Under the pieces are notes generated by a model, which was given only the letters and a program-made list of their open reading frames with translations, had not been told where the DNA came from and searched no databases. A program made the position numbers and the translations under genes. Below are positions 35,398-47,725 of a stretch of 64,000 nucleotides of DNA, piece after piece. The DNA is from Cephalotus follicularis (taxonomy: Eukaryota; Streptophyta; Magnoliopsida; Oxalidales; Cephalotaceae): the NCBI GenBank assembly GCA_001972305.1, contig BDDD01000724.1, positions 124,001-188,000 on the forward strand. The letters are read 5' to 3'. Position 1 is the stretch's first letter. Each line of letters opens with the position of its first letter.

Positions 35398-38109
35398 TAG
35401 ACAAATATAGTTCTATTATTTCTTCTTTAAAGAAAAATGTCAAACTCTTAAACATTGAAAATGCCCATTTCTTCGATGGTTAATGAAGATGAGTCCAAAG
35501 AGGATAAAATGCGTATATTAGAAAAGGAGAATGAAAGTATTAAAATTGAGGTATATGCTTTAAAGAAAACATTTTCGAATTTTTCTAATAGTAGCAATAA
35601 GTTAGAAAAACTTTTGGGTATGCAAAGATGTGTGTTTGACAAAGCCGAGTTAGGTAATGATAAAATGAACAATGTCAAACATTATCAAAATTTCTTTGAA
35701 AGAAAGAAAAAGATTGAAAAAGATAAATTTTAAAAAGAGGTTATTAAGAAGAAAAATGCTAATGTCACTATTAACTACAGTGACAAAAATGAATATATTT
35801 CATCATCTTGTTTTTAGAAGAAAAATTCTTTGTCTAGTTCAAAAATTGTTAGAATTAAGAAAATTTGGGTTCCAAAAGAAACCATTGTTACTAACTCTCG
35901 AGGACCCAAAACTTGTTGGGTACCTCAAACAAAACTTTGAAATTATTTTTGTAGATATGCTTGAAGGCTTTGTCTAAGAAGACACAATGGTACTTGGATA
36001 GTGGATGTTCAAAGCATATGACCAGTAACAATAGCTTACTTGTCATTTAAAACCAAAGCAAGGAGAAGATGTCACAATTGGAGACAATGCTAAAGGTAAA
36101 ATAATGGGATTTGGCTCCATAGATAATGATCATACATCCATCTCTAATGTTTTATATGTTGATGAACTCAAACACAATCTATTGAGCATAAGCCAATTAT
36201 GTGACAAAGATTGTAAAGTTGTTTTTAAAAAAGATTATTGTAAGGTAATAGACATCAATAGTAACTTAACCAAATTTATTGGATATAGACATGGAAATGT
36301 TTATGCAGTTGATATAAATGATTTACAAAATCAAAATATTAAATGTCTAGTATCCATAAATGATGATAGTTGGTTATGACATAGGAGACTTGGTCATGTT
36401 AGTATGACAACTCTTTCAAAAAATTTAAAACATGATCTAGTTAAAGGGCTTCCTAAAATTAATTTTGAAAAAGATAAAATTTGTGACGCTTGTCAACATG
36501 AGAAGCAAACTAGAGCATCTTTTAAAAGCAAAAATATTGTCTCTACAACTAGGCCATTACAACTTCTTCATACTGATTTATTTGGGCCAATAGATGCGAG
36601 AAGTCTATGTAAATCATATGCAATGGTTATTGTCGATGACTATTCAAGGTATACATGGATTTTTTTTCTTGCCCACAAAAGTCAAGCTTTTAAAGAATTT
36701 TCACATTTTTGTAATGTTGTTCAAAAATAAAAAGATGATTCTTTCTTAACTATTATAAGTGATCATGGAAAAGAATTTGAAAACCATCTCTTTGAAGATT
36801 TTTGTAAAAAAAATGGTTTTATTCATGAGTTTTCTACTCCTAGAACACCTGAACAAAATGGGGTTGTTAAAAAAAAACAGAACTCTACAAGAGATGTGTA
36901 AAACAATGTTAAATGAAAATTGTTTACCAAAATATTTTTGGGGCGAGGTCATAATTACCTCTTGCTATATTTTAAACCATATACCAATAAGGCCAATTCT
37001 CAAAAAGATTCTATATGAATTATGAAGGGGAAGAAAGCCTAACATTGGTTACTTCCATGTCTTTGGATGCAAATGTTTTATCCACAATAATGGAAAAGAT
37101 CATCTTAGTAAGTTCAACTCAAAAGTTGACAAAAGTATTTTTCTTGGTTATTCCACACAAGTAGAGGTTATAGATGTTTTAATAAAAGAACTTTACTTGT
37201 AGAAGAATCAATACATGTTATATTTGATGAATCTAACCCTATGCTTCCAAAAGAAGTAATGAATGTTGATGATATAGAGTTCATTGAAAATAGTATTGAA
37301 GAACTAAGTCATGAAGAAAGCAAAGGTAAAAAGAAAGATGAGGAGCCTACACAAGAAGTAACCCCTCAAGAAAGCTACCAAGAAGCTCTTCATGACAAGA
37401 CGTTGAAGGTAGTAAAGAGGTATCCTCATGAGGCAATTATAGGTTTCCAAAGCAAGGTATAACTACTAGATTTAGAATTAATCATAATTATCTTGCATTT
37501 CTTTCACAAATAGAGCCAAAAAATATAAAAGAGCCCTAAAAAGATGAAAATTGGATTATTGCCATGCAAGATGTATTAAATCAATTTGAACACAATAAAG
37601 TTTTAGAATTAGTACCTAGACCTAATGATCATAATATAATTGGTACTAAATGGGTATTTCTTAACAAAATAGATGATCAAGGAATAATTGTTAGAAACAA
37701 AACTAGGTTAGTAGCAAAGGGATATTCCCAACAAAAAGGAATTGTTTTTGATGAATCGTATGCACCCATAGCTAGATTAGAATCCATTCGTATTTTTCTT
37801 GCATATGCATCGTTTAAAAATTTTACACTCTTTCAAATGGATGTCAAAAGTGCATTTTTAAATGGATTAATAAAGGTGGAAGTGTATGTGAAACAACCTC
37901 TCAGTTTTGAAGATCCACATTTTCCAAACCATGTTTTTAAACTTACAAAAGCTTTATATGGATTAAAATAAGCTCCTAGAGCTTGCTATGAAAAGCTGAG
38001 TGGTTTTCTACTTGATATTGATTTTAAAAGAGGTTCCATTGACATTACACTTTTTACAAAATCATTTAATGAAGACATACTTATAGTGCAAATATATGTC
38101 GATGATATT
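35398..38109 (+). pseudogene. S gag end and pol: coiled coil, protease, integrase, RT start
   Basis: A coiled-coil-like stretch (EDKMRILEKENESIKIEV, 35490-35560) starts this piece. Protease WYLDSGCSKHMT (about 35988-36023) keeps DSG. The pre-integrase region has HRRLGHVS with a stop where Trp is usual (36377), and CDACQHEKQ. Integrase: first Asp in LLHTDLFGPI (about 36568), second in IISDHGKEFEN (about 36757), but the Glu site is ruined by a frameshift in the A-run at 36869-36877 (GVVKKK). RT: KWVFLNKIDD, LVAKGYSQQKG, QMDVKSAFLNG, ALYGLK then a stop at 37969. The coding ends inside YVDDI (38092-38109), where B1 inserted. At least eight stops or frameshifts. Confidence 0.92.
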
Positions 38110-38454
38110 TGTAATGCCCAGAATTTTATAACAATGGTTGTATAAATAATTATTGTAATATTTGACACAGTGTGTTGCTATAATAAAGCCCAATAGAGGC
38201 CTGAAGCAATAAAAGATATTGCGTATTGAAGCCCATTTTTAATGCGCACCCGTAAGACCCAATATTTGCATTAACATCATGCTTATTTAGTGGGTGGCTT
38301 GAATAATTGATATTACATTGCGCAGTATAAGGGACCCATGTCTTATTATTTGGTGGAAGAGGCCTTCTAGTTGTGGGGAAAAGATAAAGCACAACATCCT
38401 TCTCCCATCTAGAGAGTTCGACGCTCATTCATATATATCTCGCCTTCTGAAGAT

Positions 38455-38655
38455 TAAAATAAAGAAAGAGAACGGGAAACAAAGAAGAGAAAGAGAACGG
38501 GAGACAGCGAAGAGAAAAACAAAGAGAACAGGAGACAGATAAGAGAAAGAGATAAGGAAAAAGAGAAGACGCAGAAGAGAGAAAGAAGAAACGGGAGACA
38601 GAGAGGGAGAAAGAAGAAATGTAGAAAGAAAGAAAAAGAGAAACAAAGAGAGAGG
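38455..38655 (+). repeat. Purine-rich minisatellite in B1 5' LTR
   Basis: Units of AAAGAGAACGGGAGACAG with variable length repeat about eight times; the 3' LTR has the same array at 43615-43870 with more copies of GAGAACGGGAGA. The strand bias yields long Ser/Phe/Leu-rich frames on the other strand that are not genes. Confidence 0.8.
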
Positions 38656-39265
38656 CGAGCAGTCGGTGTTACCGCCGATGTCACCATCATTGCCGACCGT
38701 TCAGCGAGAGAACAAGAGAAACACAGGTTTCTCTTCACCGGTGTATCACTTGCGCGCTGTTTCTCCTCCTCCTTCTCCATCGATGCCGAACTTGGAGCTT
38801 CATTTTTCAACGTCACCGTTCCACCGCTGTGATTGCAATAGGTGGAGCTGAGCTACGCATTGAAGCTCAGCTTTACCGATGACATTTTCCATCTATTATC
38901 GACAGTGAATTGATTGGTTTGGAAGGCTGAGTCAACTCAGTGGTAGAGACAGAAAGTGGAAGCACAGTTGGCGAAAGAGGGAGGTAGTGGTTCGTGTCAG
39001 TAAATCGATTCTGTTGTAAATCCTCCCAATTCGCAAGCTCAACTATTAGTAGGTACAATATATTATACATATGCTTCAATTTCGTTTTGTGATGGATTTG
39101 AATGCATGACTGTGTGTTAGATGAATAAATTAAAGTGTTGGGTATGAGTATTAATAGATTGAAATTGAGTATTGACAGGAATAAGATTGTAAACAATTTC
39201 AAAATGAGTTTTGGATCGATTTTGCAGTGTTAAGGAAACTGTAGGGCTTCTACGTGTTCATCTTA

Positions 39266-39482
39266 CACGTCGACGTGTTCTTCAATGCCCATCATGTTGA
39301 CGCTCAAGCTAAACGTCGATGCGTTATGTGATTCATCTGTGCTTGTTCCTAGCTAACGCAACACGTTAACGCAAATGATAGAGCTTGTTAACGCTTAAAG
39401 TTGTAGATGATTTTGATTAAAGTGTCGACGCCTTATGTGTTACAATGCATTGCAGCGTAGCGATAGCGTCGACACCTAACGC
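39266..39482 (+). repeat. GTCGAC palindrome cluster in B1 5' LTR
   Basis: Copies include ACACGTCGACGTGTTC, a near-perfect dyad of a CACG type, plus AACGTCGATGCG, AGTGTCGACGCC and TAGCGTCGACACC, with several GTTAACGC forms in which the core became GTTAAC, still a palindrome. Confidence 0.75.
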
Positions 39483-39902
39483 CTGTTTCAGCCAAATTAT
39501 GCTGTTTTACAAGGGTTTCAATCCCAAATGATTCTAATACCAGACCAGACCAACATCCAAGGCTGCCGAGCAGACCTGCACTATTGAACGCCGAGCAGAC
39601 CTGTCCTTAAGGCTGCCGAGCAGACATGCGCTATTGAAGGCATATCAGACCAGCGTCCAATGGCAGAAGGCGAACTAAGTGAAACCCTCTCATAATACCA
39701 AGTCCTACGGCTTTATGGTTAAAGACCCATAGGGTCTCAGACTATACTCACACTGAGGGGACTATGAGGGCAATGGATAGTATATGGATGGTGGTAGTAT
39801 ATGGATGGTGATTATGAATGGATTGTATATGGATGGTGATAGTTTATTGATGGTGATTGTGAAGCCCAAGGATGCTATAATAGCAGTCTAGCATTTCTGG
39901 GA

Positions 39903-39944
39903 ATATATATATATATATATATCTGTGTGTGTGTGTGTGTTTCT
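39903..39944. repeat. (AT)n(GT)n microsatellite
   Basis: About ten AT units followed by seven to eight GT units. The 3' LTR has only a GT run at the matching place (45140-45154). Confidence 0.9.
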
Positions 39945-40092
39945 TGCCTTCCCTGTTCAACTTACGAATGTCTCCTAGTATGCCCAGTAGGGTAGCAGTC
40001 TTTGACTTTTCACTAAGACTGCCTAGTCTACCCTACCTCGGTCGAGGAGACCGAGGAGAGTTTATATGTTTGCCAGAACGCCAGGGAGGGAG

Positions 40093-40415
40093 GGATTAGC
40101 CGATGAACCTACGGGTAAACTCTGCCATTATAGTTTTTGAACCTAAGGGTGAATTCCACTCAGGGAGGGAGGGTTATGGCGGGTGAACCTACGGGTGAAC
40201 TCCGCCATTAGAGTTTGTGAACCTAAGGGTGAATTGCACTCAGGGAGGCACGGTTATGGCCGGTGAACCTACGGGTGAACTCCGCCATTAGAGTTGGAGA
40301 ATCTAATGGTGAATTCCACTCAGGGAGGGAGGGGTTATGGCTGGTGAACCTATGGGTGAATTCCGCCGTTAGAGCCGGTGAACCTAACGGTTAATTCCGC
40401 TCATGGGTTAGGAAG
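40093..40415 (+). repeat. 80-bp tandem repeat in B1 5' LTR, about 4 copies
   Basis: The unit begins GGTGAACCTACGGGTGAACT and contains CCGCCATTAGAGTT and ACTCAGGGAGGGA. In the 3' LTR the array is at 45290-45324 and 47420-47720, cut by C2. Confidence 0.88.
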
Positions 40416-41349
40416 GGGACAGCTAGGGAAGGATGGTTAAGGAATGATATGATTAGGAAAGGTTATGAATTGAGATAGATGGTATGTGGTTAACTACTTA
40501 TATATGCTGGTATGGGACAGTATATATACGCAGTTAATCTCTAGATTGTTAATAGATGAATGAGATAGATGGTATGTGGTTAACTACTTATATATGCCGG
40601 TATGGGACAGTATATATATTTAGGTAACCTCTTGATTATTAATAGATTGATGAAATGAAATGTTAATGACATGAATTATATTATGAGTAATTGATATTCA
40701 TGTTTATCATGCTTTCTCATGTCGCACATATATATATGCTTCACTCTACACATTCATTGCAGATGTATATTGTACACAACCTTCGGGTTGCTGACCCATT
40801 CATTTTAGTTGATGGGTCAAGTTCAGGTGGCGCATCGTAGTGATCAGTCGGGCTAAATCACAGACAAAGAATCTATATATCCTCAGACCTACCTTGTATA
40901 AATGCGGTTAATGTACATGAACAGATGTTGTATAAGAGACATGTTTTATTACAGCTATTGACCTTCCGGTTTGTTGTAGTGCTTAAGACATATATGTGTG
41001 TGTATGTATGGATATGGATGGGTACATCTATTGAGGTATTTGGATGATTATTTTCACATGCGTATTGTATATTTCTGGTTTAAATTGTGGTTGCTGAGGG
41101 ATGAGCCCATGTATAAACTGTTGATTCCTCCTTTGAGAGTGTGGTTATATAAAATGTGTTTTTCTTTACAGGGGGCATAGTCCGATAAATGGATACTACA
41201 TGCCCGATTTTCATTAAATCTTACTGATTTAAAGTTTAAAATTTATAGCACTTTTGGAGTATGATTTATATGAGATTGCATAGGTTGAAGGGACGATGAT
41301 CACGTGTTGGATCGTGGTGGATTTCCTCATGGTTCGAGACGTGACAGTT

Positions 41350-41361
41350 TGGTATTTGAGC
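41350..41361 (+). promoter_or_regulatory. Primer binding site of B1 (decayed)
   Basis: TGGTATTTGAGC three bases after the 5' LTR end; two changes from TGGTATCAGAGC, the initiator tRNA-Met complement. Confidence 0.75.
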
Positions 41362-41500
41362 GTAAATTATGCTGGATACGCTAGCATAGGACCCTTGGCG
41401 ATTGGATTTGGAGGAGATTAATTGAATAAAGTGCTATTTGGAGTTATTCAAAATTGCAGATACTACAAGTGGATATTAACCCATTTCTTTTATGCATGGT

Positions 41501-43200
41501 GGAAATATGGGAGGTCGACACGGAAGAACCGCAAGACGAGATAGAAACGGGCTGACGACTAGATGGACCCATGCTAATAGAGTTATGGAATAGGAGAATA
41601 TGGCCCAAGAAGTAGAAAATATTACTTTGGCTCAAGAAGAGCCTAGAGATTATTGAAAGAGATGCAATAATTGATGGCACGAATGAATGAAATGATGCAG
41701 CGACAAGTGGCTACAGCATGATGGTAGCCAGTATGAGGCCAAGTTTAATGAATTATTGAGGATAGCACCTCATATGGTTAGAACTGAAGCAAGGAAGGCT
41801 AAGAAGTTCCTAGTGGGTCAAAAACCCATAGGTTAACTGATCTTGCTTACCGATATTATAGTGTTGTCGATGGATGAACTGTATGTAATCCTTGGGATGG
41901 ATTGGTTATCGATACGCTATGCTAATGCTGATTGTTAGAAGAAGGTTGTAACCTTAGTCTCAGTTCCAGTTTGTGGGAACCTTAGAGCACCAGCCAATTA
42001 AAATGATTTCTGCTATACAAGCTAACATGCTTATGAGGGAAGGCTGTAATGGATACCCGGATCATGTAGAGGATGGCAAGAGATTGTCTGTGAATACCCG
42101 GACGTGTTTCCAAAGGAATCGACCTCCTTACGTCCAGAGAGAGATGTGGAGTTTGTAATTGATATCTTGCCAAGGATAGAATTTTTATGATGATTATGAA
42201 TGGAGCTTTCAAGAGCTAAAGTACCGTATGATTTTGCACCCATATTGGCCTTGCCATAAGGCAATGAAGGCTTATGGTATATAGTAATGCATCCGAAAAT
42301 GGCTTGGGATGTGCGCTCATGCAAAATGGAACAGTGATCGTCTATGCCTCAAGGAAGTTGAAGCCTCTCGAGGAGAGTTATCGAACTCGTGATCTTGAGT
42401 TGGCTACAATAGTCTTTGCACTATACAAATAGAGGCATTATCTATATGGCTCGAAGTTTAATGATGTATATACATATCGCAAAAGTTTAAAGCATTTTTT
42501 CTCCTAAATGGACCTGAATATGGGCAAAGAAGATGGATGGAATCTCGCTTAAGGTTGCATTGAATGATCAAGATGATTGGAAACTCGAATTTTTGTTTCA
42601 TGATGACAAATTGATAAGATTGCAAGGCAGAGTTTGCATTCTTTACAATAAAGAGCTGAAGGATGAGCTGTGGTGGCAGGCCTATCTCTCCAGTTTCTCA
42701 GTACATCTGGCGATTAGCAAGATGTACCAAGATCTGAAGCTCAATTTGGTGGAATGGCACAAAGAGGGATTAAGCACGATTGCCTACAGGCTTGCCTTAC
42801 CACCTAGACTATGGAATCGGCACCTACCGTGTAAGGTAGCGTATATACCATGGATTAGAGGGGTGCAACGAAAGCATGATGGATTGGGAAGGCAATTCGT
42901 ATGAACATCTGTCGTTGGTAGAATTCCCAGAGGGAGATCATGTATTGCATGATGTGTTTCATATCTTAATGCCTAGAAAATATCATCCAGATCCTTCTCA
43001 CGTGCTACAATATGAGCCGTTAGAGCTAAGGACGGATACGAGCCTGATGAGATATCTATCTAGATAATCGATCATCGAATCACACAGTTGAGAAATAAGG
43101 ACAATTCATTGGTGAAGTGTTATGGAAATACCATGGGCTTGGAGAAACGACATGGGAAAGTGAGGAACATACAAGAACATTGTATCCTCACTTGTTTTAA
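41501..43200 (+). pseudogene. B1 gag-pol remnant, heavily deleted
   Basis: What remains of about 4.5 kb is 1.7 kb. Gag pieces: GRHGRTARRDRNG near 41510 and YEAKFNELLRIAPHMVRTEARK (two overlapping parts, about 41735-41800). Protease piece [16 protein letters not shown] (about 41892-41940). The RT start (PDVFPKESTSLRPERDVEF, about 42097-42155) jumps straight to RNase H ([27 protein letters not shown]). Integrase zinc region ISKMYQDLK (about 42710), with Tyr for the first His (WQAYLSSFSVHL). Tail HDVFHILMPRKY and PSHVLQYEPLELR (about 42950-43035). The RT catalytic region and the integrase core are absent. Many stops and frameshifts. Confidence 0.85.
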
Positions 43201-43228
43201 CCAACGGAATCTTGGGACAAGATTTCTC

Positions 43229-43242
43229 TAAGAATGGGAGGA
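43229..43242 (+). promoter_or_regulatory. Polypurine tract of B1
   Basis: AAGAATGGGAGGA directly before the 3' LTR start TGCAATACCCCG. Confidence 0.75.
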
Positions 43243-44465
43243 TGCAATACCCCGAATTTTATAGCAATGGTTGTATAAATAATTACTATAATATTTGGCA
43301 TAGTGTATTGTTGTAATAATGCCCAATAGAGGCCTGAAGCAATAAAAGATATTGCGTATTGAATCCCACAATTACAAAACCAAATGGCCAATAAGGTCCA
43401 TTTTTAATGCGCACCCGTAAGGCCAAATATTTTCATTAACATCATGCTTATTTAGTGGGTGGTTAGAATAATTGATATTACATTGCGCAGTATAAGGGAC
43501 TCATGTCTTATTATTTGCTGGAAGAGTACTTATAATTGTGGGGAAAAGACAAAGCACAACGTTCTTCGCCCATCTAGAGAGTTCGACTCTCATTCATATA
43601 TATATCGCCTCCTGAAGATTAAAAGAAAGAAAGAGAACGAGAGACAGAAGAGAGAAAGAGAACGGGTTAACGAGAAGACAAAAAGAAAGAGAACGGGAGA
43701 CGGAGAAGAGAAATAGAAAGAGAACGGGAGATAGAGAAGACAAAGAGAGAGAGAACGGGAGACAGAGAAGACAAAGAGAGAAGGAAAAGAGAAGACGCAG
43801 AAGACAGAAAGAGAGAAAGAAGAAATGGGAGACATAGACGGAGAAAGAAGAAACAAAGAAAGAAAGAGAGAGGCGAACAGTGGGTGTTACCTCCGATGTC
43901 ACCATCACTGACGGCCGTTTATAGAGAGAGCAAGAGAAACATGGGTTTCTCTTCAAAGGTGTAATACTTGCTCACCATTTCTCCTCCTCCCCCTTCTCCA
44001 TCGATGCTGAACTTGGAGCTTCATTTTTCAGCATCGACGTTCCACCGCCGTGATTGCAATAGGTTGAACTGAGCTTCGCTTTGAAGCTCAGCTTTACCAT
44101 GACATTTTCCATCTGTTTTAATCGGAGAATTGATTGGTTTGGAAGGCTGAGTCAACTCAGCAGTAGAGACAGAAAGTGGAATCACAGTTGGCGGAAGAGG
44201 GAGAGCAGTGACGCATGTTATTAAATCGATTCTGCTGCAAATCCTCCCAATTCGTAATCTCACCTATTAACAGGTATAATATATTATAAATATGCTTGAA
44301 TTTCATATTGTGATGGATTTCAATGGATAACTATGTGTTAGATGAATAAATTAGAGTGATGGGTATGAGTATTAATATATTGAAATGAAGGATTGAGAGC
44401 AATAAGATTTTAAATAATTTCACAATGAGTTTTGGATCTATTTTGCTGTGTTGAGGAAACTGCAG

Positions 44466-44692
44466 GGCGTCGCCGTGTTCATCTTACACATCGACGTGTT
44501 CTTCAATGCCCAGCATGTCGATGCATTATGCAATTCCTCTGTGCTTGTTCCTAGCTAACGCAATTTGTTAACGCGAATGATAGAGCCTATTAAAACTTAA
44601 AGGAAATGGGCAGGCTGTCGACGCTTTTGAATAAAGTGTCGACACCTTATGTGTTACAATGCATTGCAGCGCAGTGATAGCGTCGACGCCTA
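44466..44692 (+). repeat. GTCGAC palindrome cluster in B1 3' LTR
   Basis: The counterpart of 39266-39482, with CACATCGACGTGTTC, CTGTCGACGCTTTTG, GTGTCGACACC and TAGCGTCGACGCC. It has lost the segment with two copies between ATCATG and GCATTATG that the 5' LTR keeps. Confidence 0.75.
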
Positions 44693-45324
44693 ACCCCCTG
44701 TTTCAGCCAAATTATGCTGCTTTATATGGGTTTCAATCCCAAATGATTCTAATACCAGACCATACCAGCGTCCAAGGCTGCCGAGCAAACCTGCACTATT
44801 GAATGCCGAGCAGACTTGTCCTTAAGGCTGCCGAGGAAACCTGCACTATTGAATGCCGAGCAGACCTGCGCTATTGAAGGTAGATCAGACTAGCGTCTAA
44901 TGGCCGAAGGAAAACTAAGTGAAACCCTCTCATAATACCAAGTCCTATGTAATGGGCTTTATGGTTAAAGACCCATAAGGTCTCAGACTCTGCTCACACT
45001 GAGGGGACTATGAGGGCAATGGATAGCATACGGATGATGATAGTAAATGGTTGGTGATTATGAATGGATAGTATATGGGTGGTGATAGTATATGGATGGT
45101 GATTATGAACCCCAAGGATGCTATAATAGCAGTCCAGCTATGTGTGTGTGTGTGATTCTTGCCTTCTCTGTTGAACTTATGAATGTCTCCTAGTCTACCC
45201 AGTAGGGTAGCAATCTCTGACTTTGCACTAAGAGCGCCTAGTCTACTCTACCTCGGCCGAGGAGACTGAGGAGAGTTTATATGTATGCTAGAACGCCAGG
45301 GAGGGAGGGATTGGCCGGTGAACC

Positions 45325-47419
45325 TATAAACCCCCGATCCGAGTCCACTAAATTCTCAAAGAGAGCCTCAAGGAATTGGTGCGTTACGTGAGGTGAACCG
45401 TTACATCCTTTAGCGCTCTAGTCTAAAGTTAACATACATCATAAAGCTCATATGTTTCAACATAATACATATCCTTGAATTCAAACTTTAAACATTCTCA
45501 TCTGATCTAAAGATGTTATAAACCATAACATTCAATTACATTTACACAGGATCATACTTTATCATAAACATATACTACAACGGAAAAACATTTTTCTATT
45601 ACATGTCCAAAGCATTTTATCCAAACCCTATTGCATAATACGTTTCCTTCACAAAACTTCATCTTAAGAGCTCCCTCTCGAGCTCCCATTCTCCATTCAA
45701 TCATTTCCTGAAAACATTTTATTTGAAAACAACATCGAAAGGAATGAGCTCAAAATAGCTCAGTAAGGTTTTCATTGTAAAACACGTTTCATCATATCAC
45801 TTTTCTAGTCAAGACTCATAACTAGAACATTTCATAAAAACATAGAAGTCATAAAACCTTAATGAACCCTTTCACACCTCTTCACCGGGGCATTGTGTAC
45901 TCCCCGATTACTATCCTTACATCACATGCATGTCCATGAGCACTCTACACTCCATCATAATCCATCTCGGAATCATCCTCTTGGATCGTAATCCAAGAGT
46001 GGTTCATTTCATTTCATTAAACATTTCTCATCATTTTAAGTATATAACTCAAAGCATTCATAAATCAATTTTGCATCACCTTTCCAAAACAGATATTTCA
46101 TATAGAAATAAGAATTTTTATAGAAAACATAAAAGGGAGAAATTAAAGTATACATCTTCAAGAATCCAGGAAGCTCAAGATCATAAAAATTTATTGAGAA
46201 CCGAATCCGTTATGAATTTTGAAAGTGACTGCTTCCCTGTTCTAGTAGTGCAGAAGCAATAAAACGAAATGGGGCTTTTCATCAAGAATTCAACATAATT
46301 TCAAGAGGCATAAAACATAACAACTAAAGAATACATCTTGAAGTTTCTAAAACACTAAACCAATCGAAATTTGATCAAGAATTGAGTAAGATATGAATTA
46401 AACATTCTGTTGTAAAATTTGCATTAGAACAGGGGAAACTTTGATAAGAATGGGTGTTGAATTTCATTACTTTAGTTTAATTTCCTTTTCTCCTTCTCGT
46501 TTTGAATTCTCCACTTCACTCTAAGCAGAAGCACTTCCTTTGTCAGCAAAAAATGGCTGAACTCAGCCTTCAATTGCCCATAAAATAGGCTGGTTGCTTG
46601 GGGAGCAAGTCTCCCTCTCTCTCCTATGAGTCATCCCTCATAGTTGCCCATGTGCCTTAAATCCTCCAATTAAATTGTGACACTTGGCATTACAATTTGA
46701 AATATCTAGACTCCTCTCTCCCTGGCTTGACACTTGTCCCATATTTAATGAATTCAACCCACAAAATGACAAAAAGCCAGACTTTGGCAACTGGTCTGCA
46801 GCTCAAAGCGTCGGAGCTTCACTTTTAAGCGTCATCGCTTACGGGCTTGTTCTGAGTTCTTCAACTTCCCTCTCGACTAAAGTGCTAATGCTTCTCTTTC
46901 AAGCTTCACCAATTTTGGGTCTTGTCCAAGTCAACAGGGCATACTTTGACTTCAAAGCATCGAAGCTCACATTTCAAGCGTCGTCAGTTACCTCCAAGCG
47001 TTGCCGCTTTTGTCTAAGCGTCGTCGGTTAGGGGAATTTGTCTGAGTTCAAAACTCTCTATTTTTAATCGATGCCAAGAGGGCTCTAGGCGTCGATGGTT
47101 ACTTTCAAAGCATCGTCACTTTAAGTAAAACCGTCGGCGCTTTAGACATCTTCTTCAACTCTTAACCTTTGTAATCGACGCTTTCAAGATGACATTCATC
47201 CAAAACAAATAGCCAATTTTGATTTTCTTCCGAGGGAGTCTCCCCAGAGCCCCTTCCTGATGTCCAGGCAGTGGGACCCCCAGTCTGCTGACCGGGGAGC
47301 GGAACCCCCAAACCCCCTGAGCGTTAGGGTCATATTACGGGTCCCTTGAAATATTTGCCAACCTCAACAATAGTAACCATATTTCCATATAACTTTAACA
47401 AATTTTTTTGGTCATTACA
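45325..47419 (-). mobile_element. Solo LTR C2 (minus), target duplication GAACC
   Basis: Same family and orientation as C1. Left end TATAAACCCCCGATCCGAG (C1: TGTAACGCCCCTTATCCGAG), right end GGTCATTACA, flanked by GAACC at 45320-45324 and 47420-47424. 2095 bp against 2422 in C1; C2 lacks most of the AT-rich tandem repeat. The left TG is mutated to TA. Confidence 0.9.
46806..47184 (-). repeat. GTCGAC palindrome cluster in C2 (AAGC dialect)
   Basis: About twelve copies such as AAGCGTCGGAGCTT, AAGCGTTGCCGCTTTTG, AAGCGTCGTCGGTTAGG and AACCGTCGGCGCTTT, more than in C1. Confidence 0.78.
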
Positions 47420-47725
47420 GAACCTACGGGTGAACTCCACCACTAAAGTTGGTGAAACTAAGGGTCAATTCCAGTCAGGGAGGGAAGGTTATGGCCGGTG
47501 AACCTACAGGTGAACTCCGTCATTACAGTTGGTGAAGCTTGGGGTGAATCCCACTCCAAAAGGGAGGGTTATGGCCGGTGAACCTACGGGTGAACTCCGT
47601 CAATAGAGTTGGTGCACCTAACAGTGAATTCCACTCAGGGATGAAGGGTTATGGTCGTAAACCTACAGGTGAATTCCGCCATTAGAGTAGGTGAACCTAA
47701 CGATGAATTTCGCTCAGGGGTTAAG

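Larger units (their letters stand above)
38110..41346 (+). repeat. B1 5' LTR (3.24 kb)
   Basis: It runs TGTAATGCCCAGAATTTT to GACGTGACA. Order inside: purine-rich minisatellite (38455-38655), GTCGAC cluster (39266-39482), CCGAGCAGACCTGC repeats (39545-39665), AT/GT microsatellite (39903-39944), 80-bp tandem repeat (40093-40415), and the family signature GGGGGCATAGTCCGATAAA (41172-41190) near the end. The 3' LTR has the same order. Confidence 0.9.

Noticed and set aside
38454-38816. Ser/Phe/Leu-rich open frames on the minus strand here and at 43594-43956
   Set aside because: Both lie on the purine-rich minisatellite of the B LTRs; low-complexity translation, and lengths change with repeat number.
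41515-41522. GTCGAC in the B1 gag start as part of the motif set
   Set aside because: Single copy within coding sequence with no symmetric flanks; consistent with chance.
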